A stretch of 64,000 nt of DNA from Siphonodentalium dalli (Eukaryota; Mollusca; Scaphopoda; Gadilida; Siphonodentaliidae): contig CP136061.1 of assembly GCA_032622095.1 (NCBI GenBank), forward strand, positions 87,784,983 through 87,848,982, written 5' to 3'. Positions 1 to 9,204 of the stretch are shown piece by piece. The translations under genes and the position numbers were made by a program. The first letter of the stretch is position 1. Every line of letters starts with the position of its first letter. The notes beneath the pieces were generated by a model. The model saw only the letters and a program-made list of their open reading frames with translations. It did not search any database and was not told where the DNA came from.

Positions 1-242
1 AAGTGAATATTCCATTAGGAACGGAAATTTTGACAATAAAGCCAAAAATATGACCCTATTTCAAATGGCTCTATAAATTTTTCCACAAAGCGGATGTTAT
101 GGGATTTTGGATATTTTCCCCCCAGATTCTGCCCGACACAATGATAGCAAAAACAGATTATTACCAATTTGTTCTATAGGTTCAATGATTCAACGACCAG
201 ACTATTAACTATTAGTCCAGGAGATATTGATCAATCTCTGCA

Positions 243-250
243 CCCCCCCC
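243..250 (+). repeat. Length-variable poly-C tract
   Basis: A run of 8 C here; the equivalent run has 11, 17, 10, 9, 9, 10, 10, 11, 11, 11, 11, 11, 10 and 9 C in units 2 to 15. The base before it also varies: units 3-8 read GCAA before the run, the others GCA. This is ordinary slippage and a useful unit fingerprint, though homopolymer length is also where sequencing error is most likely. Confidence 0.85.
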
Positions 251-319
251 AGGACTTAACTTCACCCCACTAATTTTCTTCCTTAAGGTCTCCTCTAATT
301 TTTTTCACTTGTTAACAAG

Positions 320-381
320 AAAAAAAAGTGGCCGCAGAGACTCCAGACAAGATGGCGTCCATCATGGCGGCCATTTTTTTT
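320..381. repeat. Foldback at the leader/pol junction
   Basis: Eight A followed by GTGGCCGC (320-335) pairs with GCGGCCA followed by eight T (367-381), about 15 paired bases with one bulged G and a loop of about 31 nt. The loop and right arm hold the repeated core ATGGCG. The structure is present in all 15 units (one unpaired change in the A run of units 10 and 11) and ends within a few bases of where the retroelement reading frame becomes recognisable. It may be a relic of the end of another element or of the joining event; its origin is not known. Confidence 0.6.
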
Positions 382-385
382 AAAT

Positions 386-2845
386 GCACCAGGTTTCTTT
401 GATCTTCGTGCTGGTAAAACTCTTCTTGGTGGATATTACTCTGCTAAGTTGAAACCTCACCAACTAAAGTGGCTTACTTGCGAGATTGAAGCACTCGCCT
501 TTGGTTCCGCTGTTAATCATTGGAGCTCCTGTATCTTGGAATCTGAGAACACCACCCAGATTTTGACTGATTCCCGCCCTTGTGTTCAAGCTTTCTCAAA
601 ATTGTCTAGAGGTGAATTCTCCACTAGTGCCCGCATTTCTTTCTTCCTATCCACCCTAAGTCGGTATAAAGTCATTCTCAAGCATATTTCTGGTTCTAAC
701 AATCTCCTGACTGACTTTCTCAGTCGTAATTCTGCCCAGTGTCCATCTAGTAGTTGTCAACTTTGTCAGTTTGTGTCACAAAACGAAGATTCAACCATCA
801 GATCTATCAGTGTTGAAGATATTCTTTCCAGATCAGCCCCCATGCCGTTTCTCAATGCTACTTCTTGGCAAGCTGCCCAACAAACTTGTCCTACCTTGCG
901 TCGAGTTTATTCGCACCTCTCTCAGGGCACTCGACCTCCCAAAAAGGCTAGAGGTGTTCGTGATGCCAAGAAATACATGAAAGTTTGCACCATTAGTGGT
1001 GGCCTGCTGATAGTCAAGAATACTACACCATTTCAACATGCTTTCAACACTATAGTTGTCCCAAACCATATTCTATCTGGCCTGCTGACAGCTTTACATA
1101 TCCGCCTACAACACCCAACTGCCTGTCAGCTCAAGAAATTATTTCAGAGATATTTTTTTGCACTTAGTATTGACCAAGTTATTGATTCTGTCACTAAGTC
1201 CTGTGCTCAGTGTACTGCCATCAGTACACATCCTCCCACCCTTCCAGTGTTCACATCATCACCTCCATGCTCTGGTCCTGGATTGGAGTTCGCCTGCGAC
1301 ATAATGTGTCGAGCAAGACAGAAGATACTTGTCGTCCGGGATACTTTCTCTTCCTTTACATTTGCTCGCCTAATTGCTGACGAGCGGTCTTCGACCTTGC
1401 GTGATGGTATTTTCGAAGTCATTGCTGATCTTAAATCACCTCAGGGTTGTTCTATTCGCACAGACGGTGCTCCTGCTTTCCAAAGTCTTTGCAATTATCC
1501 TACCATGGAGGCTCGTAGCATTCGTATTGAGATTGGCCGTCTCAAGAATTGTAACACGAAGCCTGTCGCAGAGAAGGCCATCCAAGAGCTCCAGTGTGAG
1601 TTGAAGCGACTCTCTCCGGCAGGAGACCCAGTGTCAACCACTCATCTTGCTGAAGCTGTCAGTATCCTTAACTCACGTATACGTAATCGTGGGCTCAGTG
1701 CTAAGGAGATTCTTTATCAGAGGGATGGCATCTCTGGCCAACAGTTGAACTTCTCTGACAAGGACATGGCTTCCAAACAGTTTGATCTCCGCACCAGAAA
1801 CCACGAATCCAGCGCCCGCTCTAAAGTACCCCATGGATGTTTCCTTCATCAGAAGTTCTCACCTGGTGATCTTGTCTTTCTCAAGTCTGAAGGCGATAAA
1901 CATCATGCTCGCCCCCAATACATTGTCACCTCATCTGATGAGAGCTATGTACACATTCAGAAATTTGCTGGCCAACAGTTCAGATCCAAGACATATCCCG
2001 TCAAGCCTTCTGAAATTATCCGCTCCCCTAACATGGTGTCATCCACATCAGATTACGGCAAGGAAACTGATCCCTTTGCATCAAACACCTCAGACGCAGA
2101 ATCAGAATCAGAACAAACACCATCTGACACACATGACTCAGGCCAATTACCCAATGATTCACACAGCTTGCTCAATCCACAAGATTCAGATTCAGATGAT
2201 GAATCTCACACACAGCAGACCCTTCCTACACCAAACATGGAATCACTGAACTAAATGGTTTCCCATAGGCGACAGTGTTAACGTTTCCGCCAAATTCACT
2301 GAATTGAAGCCTGCAGGCCATACCAGTGATGTTTACCCAGCTAGATTGACACCAGTTGATCACGAAAATGCAAGAAAAATCATAGGTCATGTGTTTACTT
2401 TTAAAAATAAATCCCCAAGTGTACGACGGGGTTATCCCACAGCCAAATTTGATCTGGAAAAATCCAGAACTACAGCAGCTAGTTAAATAAATTTCCCGCT
2501 CACAAAAATCCATTCCCCCATTCATTCACCAGTTTAAATTATTTAGATATTATGTACAAATCAAATAAACGCGATGTCATCCTTTAACAACGTGTCGCAT
2601 GTATCAGGTGAAGGTCATTCTTCAGTTACCTTCACCTTTAGGGTTCCACGGTGTACTCGCTCCCCGACTCTAGAACACATTTAGCTCCCTGATTCCACAT
2701 GCAACCCTCTCATGATTGCGATTTCTCAAATCAGGCCAACCCCGGTGGTAGCCCGTGTTCAAAGCCCACCAGGCGTTCTGAACGACCTTCTAGAAAACCT
2801 AATTGGCTCTTATCCGGTGTTTGGGATACCTCCGAGGATGTGTAA
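386..2845 (+). pseudogene. Ty3/gypsy pol 3' fragment, unit 1 (RNase H end, integrase), carrying a transposon insert
   Basis: Fossil fragment of a Ty3/gypsy pol gene. The frame becomes recognisable near 386 (GFFDLRAG, then GGYYSAKL), which matches the middle of RNase H; the upstream part of pol, with reverse transcriptase, protease and gag, is absent. It then runs through the integrase and into the acidic tail, where a reverse M element (2239-2696) interrupts it; retroelement sequence resumes at 2697 and ends at 2845. Apart from that insertion the frame looks open. No ATG lies at the head of the frame, so it is not an independent gene start. Residue landmarks are given under the unit 3 copy. 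Confidence 0.88.
2239..2696 (-). mobile_element. M element at site A, unit 1 (non-autonomous DNA transposon)
   Basis: 458 bp inserted in the pol tail. Flanked on both sides by ACAT (2235-2238 and 2697-2700), present once in units lacking the insert (for example unit 3 near 11054), so a 4-bp target-site duplication is directly visible. Ends are GGAATCA and TGATTCC; the imperfect terminal inverted repeat covers about 19 bp, 16 matching (GGAATCACTGAACTAAATG against GGAATCAGGGAGCTAAATG). An internal 10-bp inverted repeat (AGGTGAAGGT/ACCTTCACCT) lies near 2608-2639. No transposase, so a MITE-like element. Four-bp duplications occur in several superfamilies (Chapaev, Ginger, some Sola and Academ); I cannot choose among them. 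Strand is given relative to the site B copies. Confidence 0.9.
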
Positions 2846-2974
2846 AGTAAATCTAACTCAGCAATTTTCCCTTCATTCCAATTCTGCTCTGCATTTTATC
2901 TCAAATTCCATGGAATTTTGTATTTTTGCTTTATTACCTTAACATTCTTTTTACCGGTATGTTCTTTATTTCAC
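2846..2974 (+). other. Retroelement 3' untranslated segment
   Basis: About 130 bp between the end of the pol frame and the polypurine tract, T-rich with no gene. Found at the same relative place in every complete unit. Confidence 0.6.
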
Positions 2975-2988
2975 AAGGAGAGAAGAGA
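2975..2988 (+). promoter_or_regulatory. Candidate polypurine tract (plus-strand primer)
   Basis: AAGGAGAGAAGAGA, 14 purines in a row, followed by C and then TG. In LTR retrotransposons a purine tract directly upstream of the 3' LTR primes plus-strand DNA synthesis. Position after the pol end and before a TG-starting block fits. It is the same in all 14 complete units. Confidence 0.6.
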
Positions 2989-2989
2989 C

Positions 2990-3153
2990 TGCGCCACTCT
3001 CTTGAGTTCGTTAATTATCATGTACGAGTAGAGTTATCTTTCCTCTTCCATGCGTTTGTCTTTTGCATTAAATGTTCGTACTAAAAACGTGTTCTCGAAT
3101 ATTTACTAAAATAGTTCGATAAGAGAGCTACAGTTCCTCTACGTGACGCCACA
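2990..3153 (+). mobile_element. Candidate 3' LTR, uninterrupted, 164 bp (unit 1)
   Basis: Block starting TGCGC one base after the purine tract and ending GCCACA, so TG...CA ends. Short LTRs under 200 bp are known in Ty3/gypsy elements of bivalves such as Steamer, so the size is acceptable. The right end is the weaker boundary: it is supported because the tail duplication (3157-3399) begins within a few bases of it. No 5' LTR exists in the unit to confirm it. Site B is empty here (CTCTTGAGTTCG). Confidence 0.4.
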
Positions 3154-3156
3154 AGT

Positions 3157-3399
3157 TTGACCGAATGTACTAAACTATTGTTTTGTTAAACTAATTAGCA
3201 GTTTTGTATTGGTCACGGGGAGGGACAGTGACACACCGGGCCGACCATGGTGTTCGAAAATTTTGAAATCTGAACAAGAAAATCGCAAAATCCTAGCATC
3301 TAGACTAGCCCCTAGTCTTCTTAGAGTTGGAAATTTCAAACCTGACACCCCCCACTTAGGTTGGAAAATTTCCAAATGATGACAATTCCAATGACAATG
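3157..3399 (+). repeat. Tail duplication, copy D1
   Basis: Begins TTGACCGAATGTACT and reads through GTCACGGGGAGGGACAGTGA to a TTGGAAAATTTCC motif. It aligns with the following block (D2) at both ends, but holds about 95 bp in the middle (about 3234-3325) that D2 lacks. The two are well diverged, so the duplication is much older than the array amplification. Confidence 0.7.
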
Positions 3400-3556
3400 T
3401 TGACCAAATGTATGACAATATTGTTTTCTTAAATTTAGTAGCTGTTTTGACTAGCCACGGGGGAGGACCAGGACACAAGCTTAAATGTTGGAAATTTCCA
3501 ACCTGTCACCCCCCTAAGGTTGGAACATTTCCAACTGATGACCATTCCAACTAATG
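3400..3556 (+). repeat. Tail duplication, copy D2
   Basis: Begins TTGACCAAATGTATGAC and continues with GCCACGGGGGAGGACCAGGA, parallel to D1. Contains the perfect palindrome GTTGGAAATTTCCAAC at 3487-3502 and further half-sites GGTTGGAA/TTTCCAAC. D1 carries the same motif in less perfect form. Confidence 0.7.
3487..3502. repeat. 16-bp perfect palindrome GTTGGAAATTTCCAAC
   Basis: Self-complementary over all 16 bases and surrounded by near copies of the GGAAA/TTTCC half-sites about every 40 bp. Units 8 and 9 carry one change here (GGAAACTTCC), so the perfect form is not kept in every unit. Confidence 0.75.
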
Positions 3557-3603
3557 TTTTGGAAGGTATGAAATTTCCAACTGTTGAAAATGTTGCCAAA
3601 GTT

Positions 3604-3628
3604 GGGGGGGGGGGGTGAGACACCCCCC
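3604..3628. repeat. Poly-G tract with adjacent hairpin
   Basis: Twelve G, then TG, loop AGA, then CACCCCCC: an 8-bp stem GGGGGGTG/CACCCCCC (3610-3628) with a 3-nt loop. The G run varies between units (9 in unit 8, 10 in unit 6, 13 in unit 14). C-rich CACACCCCC repeats follow. Such runs can form quadruplex or hairpin structures and slip during replication. Confidence 0.7.
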
Positions 3629-3730
3629 ACACCCCCTCTAGCCACACCCCCCTCTAGCCACATCCCTGTTTGTAACATCACATACATGTATTATTTTGGA
3701 CAATCCGTGCATGGTGGCATATATCTGGCA

Positions 3731-4038
3731 ATTGTTGGGTGGTTTGGAACACACATTGGTGGGTTTGGACACGATTTAGATAGTTATGGGACTCTAGTTG
3801 AGTTGGTTGGGATACTTATTAGGTGGTTTGGGACACAAGCTGGCTGATTTGGAACGCTAGTTATATATGGACAGTGACACTCGTCGGTTGGTTTTAGCAT
3901 AATATTATATGATGGTGGTTTGAGACGCCCGTTGCCTGGTTTTAAGCTTTATCACTCGTTAATTGGTTTTGGACATTCATTTAATGTATTTGTAAGTCTA
4001 ATTGATTTTGACAGTCATCTAGTGACATATAGGACTAT
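3731..4038 (+). repeat. Degenerate minisatellite, period about 21 bp
   Basis: Roughly 14 worn copies of a motif near GTTGGTTGGTTTGGGACACTA can be followed by eye: GGGTGGTTTGGAACAC, GGTGGGTTTGGACAC, GTGGTTTGGGACAC, GGCTGATTTGGAACGC, AATTGGTTTTGGACATTC and others, spaced 18-26 bp. Copies within a unit are far more diverged than the same copy between units, so the minisatellite predates amplification. Confidence 0.65.
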
Positions 4039-4315
4039 AGGCTATAAATTATAATCGATATGAGAAGATTTAGATAGAAATAAATGAGAATACTTAAATT
4101 TTTAACTTTCGACAGACATTTTTGGATACCGAAGAGAAAATCCTCGGTATATAGCTCACTATTATCGAATTATTATTGGACATCATTTACGGTGGGGCAA
4201 ATAGCTATTCACGCGAATAAATTTCGTCTAAATGGAAACAATTTGGTGAACTTTAGCGAAATTTGCGCCATTTTGTCCGACATTTTGGATTTTGACAATC
4301 GAATGGTACACGAGA

Positions 4316-4331
4316 TGACATAATTATGTCA
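4316..4331. repeat. 16-bp perfect palindrome TGACATAATTATGTCA
   Basis: Self-complementary over 16 bases, repeated once per unit about 75-90 bp before the unit boundary used here. It resembles a pair of half-sites for a dimeric DNA-binding protein, but no binding protein can be named from sequence alone. Confidence 0.7.
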
Positions 4332-4793
4332 GTCATGACAATACTATTAATTTGTTTTTGTTGCATGTTTCTGCCATATCTAAAACTTAAATATAAATGT
4401 CATTTAAGTGAATATTCCATTAGGAACGGAAATTTTGACAATAAAGCCAAAAATATGACCCTATTTCAAATGGCTCTATAAATTTTTCCACAAAGCGGAT
4501 GTTATGGGATTTTGGATATTTTCCCCCCAGATTCTGCCCGACACAATGATAGCAAAAACAGATTATTACCAATTTGTTCTATAGGTTCAATGATTCAACG
4601 ACCAGACTATTAACTATTAGTCCAGGAGATATTGGTCAACCTCTGCACCCCCCCCCCCAGGACTTAACTTCACCCCACTAATTTTCTTCCTTAAGGTCTC
4701 CTCTAATTTTTTTCACTTGTTAACAAGAAAAAAAAGTGGCCGCAGAGACTCCAGACAAGATGGCGTCCATCATGGCGGCCATTTTTTTTAAAT

Positions 4794-6794
4794 GCACCAG
4801 GTTTCTTTGATCTTCGTGCTGGTAAAACTCTTCTTGGTGGATATTACTCTGCTAAGTTGAAACCTCACCAACTAAAGTGGCTTACTTGCGAGATTGAAGC
4901 ACTCGCCTTTGGTTCCGCTGTTAATCATTGGAGCTCCTGTATCTTGGAATCTGAGAACACCACCCAGATTTTGACTGATTCCCGCCCTTGTGTTCAAGCT
5001 TTCTCAAAATTGTCTAGAGGTGAATTCTCCACTAGTGCCCGCATTTCTTTCTTCCTATCCACCCTAAGTCGGTATAAAGTCATTCTCAAGCATATTTCTG
5101 GTTCTAACAATCTCCTGACTGACTTTCTCAGTCGTAATTCTGCCCAGTGTCCATCTGGTAGTTGTCAACTTTGTCAGTTTGTGTCACAAAACGAAGATTC
5201 AACCATCAGATCTATCAGTGTTGAAGATATTCTTTCCAGATCAGCCCCCATGCCGTTTCTCAATGCTACTTCTTGGCAAGCTGCCCAACAAACTTGTCCT
5301 ACCTTGCGTCGAGTTTATTCGCACCTCTCTCAGGGCACTCGACCTCCCAAAAAAGGCTAGAGGTGTTCGTGATGCCAAGAAATACATGAAAGTTTGCACC
5401 ATTAGTGGTGGCCTGCTGATAGTCAAGAATACTACACCATTTCAACATGCTTTCAACACTATAGTTGTCCCAAACCATATTCTATCTGGCCTGCTGACAG
5501 CTTTACATATCCGCCTACAACACCCAACTGCCTGTCAGCTCAAGAAATTATTTCAGAGATATTTTTTTGCACTTAGTATTGACCAAGTTATTGATTCTGT
5601 CACTAAGTCCTGTGCTCAGTGTACTGCCATCAGTAAACTTCCTCCCACCCTTCCAGTGTTCACATCATCACCTCCATGCTCTGGTCCTGGATTGGAGTTC
5701 GCCTGCGACATAATGTGTCGAGCAAGACAGAAGATACTTGTCGTCCGGGATACTTTCTCTTCCTTTACATTTGCTCGCCTAATTGCTGACGAGCGGTCTT
5801 CGACCTTGCGTGATGGTATTTTCGAAGTCATTGCTGATCTTAAATCACCTCAGGGTTGTTCTATTCACACAGACGGTGCTCCTGCTTTCCAAAGTCTTTG
5901 AAATTATCCTACCATGGAGGCTCGTAGCATTCGTATTGAGATTGGCCGTCTCAAGAATTGTAACAAGAAGCCTGTCGCAGAGAAGGCCATCCAAGAGCTC
6001 CAGTGTGAGTTGAAGCTACTCTCTCCGACAGGAGACCCAGTGTCAACCACTCATCTTGCTGAAGCTGTCAGTATCCTTAACTCACGTATACGTAATGGTG
6101 GGCTCAGTGCTAAGGAGATTCTTTATCAGAGGGATGGCATCTCTGGCCAACAGTTGAACTTCTCTGACAAGGACATGGCTTCCAAACAGTTTGATCTCCG
6201 CACCAGAAACCACGAATCCAGCGCCCGCTCTAAAGTACCCCATGGATGTTTCCTTCATCAGAAGTTCTCACCTGGTGATCTTGTCTTCCTCAAGTCTGAA
6301 GGCGATAAACATCATGCTCGCCCCCAATACATTGTCACCTCATCTGATGAGAGCTATACGTACACATTCAGAAATTTGCTGGCCAACAGTTCAGATCCAA
6401 GACATATCCCGTCAAGCCTTCTGAAATTATCCGCTCCCCTAACATGGTGTCATCCACATCAGCTTACGGCAAGGAAACTGATCCCTTTGCATCAAACACC
6501 TCAGACTCAGAATCAGAATCAGAACAAACACCATCTGACACACATGACTCAGGCCAATTACCCAATGATTCACACAGCTTGCTCAATCCACAAGATTCAG
6601 ATTCAGATGATGAATCTCACACACAGCAGACGCTTCCTACACCAAACATGCAACCCTCTCATGATTGCGATTTCTCAAATCAGGCCAACCCCGGTGGTAG
6701 CCCGTGTTCAAAGCCCACCAGGCGTTCTGAACGACCTTCTAGAAAACCTAATTGGCTCTTATCCGGTGTTTGGGATACCTCCGAGGATGTGTAA
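4794..6794 (+). pseudogene. Ty3/gypsy pol 3' fragment, unit 2
   Basis: Same RNase H end plus integrase fragment as in other units, reaching the retroelement's own C-terminus. Broken in about three places. The same set of breaks occurs in units 5 and 6, so these three descend from one already broken copy. Confidence 0.87.
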
Positions 6795-6938
6795 AGTAAA
6801 TCTAACTCAGCAATTTTCCCTTCATTCCAATTCTGCTCTGCATTTTATCTCAAATTCCATGGAATTTTGTATTTTTGCTTTATTACCTTAACATTCTTTT
6901 TACCGGTATGTTCTTTATTTTACAAGGAGAGAAGAGAC

Positions 6939-7564
6939 TGCGCAACTCTCTTGAGGAATCAGGGAGCTAAATGTGTTCTAGAGTAGGGGAGCGAGTACAC
7001 CGTGGAACCCTAAAGGTGAAGGTAACTGAAGAATGACCTTCACCTGATACATGCGACACGTTGTTAAAGGATGACATCGCGTTTATTTGATTTGTACATA
7101 ATATCTAAATAATTTAAACTGGTGAATGAATGGGGGAATGGATTTTTGTGAGCGGGAAATTTATTTAACTAGCTGCTGTAGTTCGGGATTTTTCCAGATC
7201 AAATTTGGCTGTGTGATAGCCCCGTCGTACACTTGGGGATTTATTTTTAAAAGTAAACACATGACCTATGATTTTTCTTGCATTTTCGTGATCAACTGGT
7301 GTCAATCTAGCTGGGTAAACATCACTGGTATGGCCTGCAGGCTTCAATTCAGTGAATTTGGCGGAAACGTTAACACTGTCGCCTATGGGAAACCATTTAG
7401 TTCAGTGATTCCTTGAGTTCGTTAATTATCATGTACGAGTAGAGTTATCTTTCCTCTTCCATGCGTTTGTCTTTTGCATTAAATGTTCGTACTAAAAACG
7501 TGTTCTCGAATATTTACTAAAATAGTTCGATAAGAGAGCTACAGTTCCTCTACGTGACGCCACA
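6939..7564 (+). mobile_element. Candidate 3' LTR split by M, unit 2
   Basis: The 164-bp block enlarged to 626 bp by M (458 bp) plus its 4-bp duplication; the insertion lies 16 bp from the TG start. Confidence 0.4.
6955..7412 (+). mobile_element. M element at site B, unit 2
   Basis: 458 bp inside the LTR-like block, flanked by TTGA on both sides (6951-6954 and 7413-7416); unit 1 shows the empty site CTCTTGAGTTCG. Orientation opposite to the site A copies. Its sequence differs from the reverse complement of the unit 1 copy by only a handful of bases and its length is identical, so the two insertions are close in age and came from near-identical sources. Internal 10-bp inverted repeat at 7014-7045. 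Confidence 0.9.
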
Positions 7565-9204
7565 AGTTTGACCGAATGTACTAAACTATTGTTTTGTTAA
7601 ACTAATTAGCAGTTTTGTATTGGTCACGGGGAGGGACAGTGACACACCGGGCCGACCATGGTGTTCGAAAATTTTGAAATCTGAACAAGAAAATCGCAAA
7701 ATCCTAGCATCTAGACTAGCCCCTAGTCTTCTTAGAGTTGGAAATTTCAAACCTGACACCCCCCACTTAGGTTGGAAAATTTCCAAATGATGACAATGAC
7801 AATGTTGACCAAATGTATGACAATATTGTTTTCTTAAATTTAGTAGCAGTTTTGACTAGCCACGGGGGAGGACCAGGACACAAGCTTAAATGTTGGAAAT
7901 TTCCAACCTGTCACCCCCCTAAGGTTGGAAAATTTCCAACTGATGACCATTCCAACTAATGTTTTGGAAGGTATGAAATTTCCAACTGTTGAAAATGTTG
8001 CCAAAGTTGGGGGGGGGGGGTGAGACACCCCCACACCCCCTCTAGCCACACCCCCCTCTAGCCACATCCCTGTTTGTAACATCACATACATGTATTATTT
8101 TGGACAATCCGTGCATGGTGGCATATATCTGGCAATTGTTGGGTGGTTTGGAACACACATTGGTGGGTTTGGACACGATTTAGATAGTTATGGGACTCTA
8201 GTTGAGTTGGTTGGGATACTTATTAGGTGGTTTGGGACACAAGCTGGCTGATTTGGAACGCTAGTTATATATGGACAGTGACACTCGTCGGTTGGTTTTA
8301 GCATAATATTATATGATGGTGGTTTGAGACGCCCGTTGCCTGGTTTTAAGCTTTATCACTCGTTAATTGGTTTTGGACATTCATTTAATGTATTTGTAAG
8401 TCTAATTGATTTTGACAGTCATCTAGTGACATATAGGACTATAGGCTATAAATTATAATCGATATGAGAAGATTTAGATAGAAATAAATGAGAATACTTA
8501 AATTTTTAACTTTCGACAGACATTTTTGGATACCGAAGAGAAAATCCTCGGTATATAGCTCACTATTATCGAATTATTATTGGACATCATTTACGGTGGG
8601 GCAAATAGCTATTCACGCGAATAAATTTCGTCTAAATGGAAACAATTTGGTGAACTTTAGCGAAATTTGCGCCATTTTGTCCGACATTTTGGATTTTGAC
8701 AATCGAATGGTACACGAGATGACATAATTATGTCAGTCATGACAATACTATTAATTTGTTTTTGTTGCATGTTTCTGCCATATCTAAAACTTAAATATAA
8801 ATGTCATTTAAGTGAATATTCCATTAGGAACGGAAATTTTGACAATAAAGCCAAAAATATGACCCTATTTCAAATGGCTCTATAAATTTTTCCACAAAGC
8901 GGATGTTATGGGATTTTGGATATTTTCCCCCCAGATTCTGCCCGACACAATGATAGCAAAAACAGATTATTACCAATTTGTTCTATAGGTTCAATGATTC
9001 AACGACCAGACTATTAACTATTAGTCCAGGAGATATTGGTCAACCTCTGCAACCCCCCCCCCCCCCCCCAGGACTTAACTTCACCCCACTAATTTTCTTC
9101 CTTAAGGTCTCCTCTAATTTTTTTCACTTGTTAACAAGAAAAAAAAGTGGCCGCAGAGACTCCAGACAAGATGGCGTCCATCATGGCGGCCATTTTTTTT
9201 AAAT
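7565..9204. other. Non-coding tail of unit 2 plus leader of unit 3
   Basis: Same layout as 3154-4793. No gene seen. The unit 3 leader has the longest poly-C run of the window (17 C ending near 9069). Confidence 0.7.

Larger units (their letters stand above)
1..385. other. Non-coding leader of unit 1
   Basis: AT-rich sequence ahead of the retroelement fragment, continuous in later units with the tail of the preceding unit. I see no credible gene. It contains a poly-C tract (243-250) and ends in a foldback (320-381) that abuts the retroelement junction. Confidence 0.7.
1..4405 (+). repeat. Array unit 1 (type A), 4405 bp
   Basis: First complete copy of the tandem unit; base 1 is matched by base 4406, which defines the phase used here. 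Parts: leader 1-385, pol fragment 386-2845 interrupted by a reverse M element, LTR-like block 2990-3153 with site B empty, non-coding tail 3154-4405. It has the C-type spelling around the polypurine tract (TTTCACAAGG, GCGCCACTC) shared with units 10, 11, 12 and 14, and keeps the 6-bp TTCCAA segment near 3386 that units 2-7 lack. The window starts in the array, so the real repeat phase is arbitrary. Confidence 0.95.
3154..4793. other. Non-retroelement tail of unit 1 plus leader of unit 2
   Basis: About 1.6 kb without a credible gene. In order: diverged duplication (3157-3556), G/C-run hairpin (3604-3628), short CTCTAGCCACA direct repeats (about 3645-3665), worn 21-bp minisatellite (3731-4038), AT-rich stretch with a 16-bp palindrome (4316-4331), then the unit 2 leader with poly-C and foldback. 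The same layout recurs in each unit. Confidence 0.75.
4406..8809 (+). repeat. Array unit 2 (type B), 4404 bp
   Basis: Leader to 4793, pol fragment 4794-6794, LTR-like block 6939-7564 holding a forward M element, tail 7565-8809. Site A is empty. Tail lacks the 6-bp TTCCAA segment near the D1/D2 join, as in units 3-7. Confidence 0.95.

Noticed and set aside
62-90. TATA-like words (CTATAAATTTTT here, GGCTATAAATTATAA near 4040) as promoters.
   Set aside because: Expected by chance in AT-rich DNA; no start-site context and no gene placed to use them.
833-1422. Several reverse-strand frames of 60-80 codons opposite pol, and forward frames overlapping it.
   Set aside because: Shadows of the pol reading frame; no independent support.
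4084-4323. A 79-codon open frame starting MRILKFLTF, present in every unit tail.
   Set aside because: AT-rich composition, no recognisable domain and no supporting context. It persists only because the units are nearly identical, so repeated presence is not evidence of selection.
3154-4405. Possibility that the array is a ribosomal DNA spacer.
   Set aside because: No 18S, 5.8S, 28S or 5S sequence seen in any of the 14 units.
7126-7416. A frame of about 96-99 codons (MNGGMDFCERE...) inside each M element.
   Set aside because: It spans most of a MITE-like element, runs into its terminal repeat and has no transposase motif. A 458-bp element is too short for a transposase.
8978-9202. A forward frame through the leader of unit 3 (and unit 15) containing a proline run.
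   Set aside because: The proline run is the poly-C tract, whose length sets the frame; it is open only in units where the tract length happens to fit.
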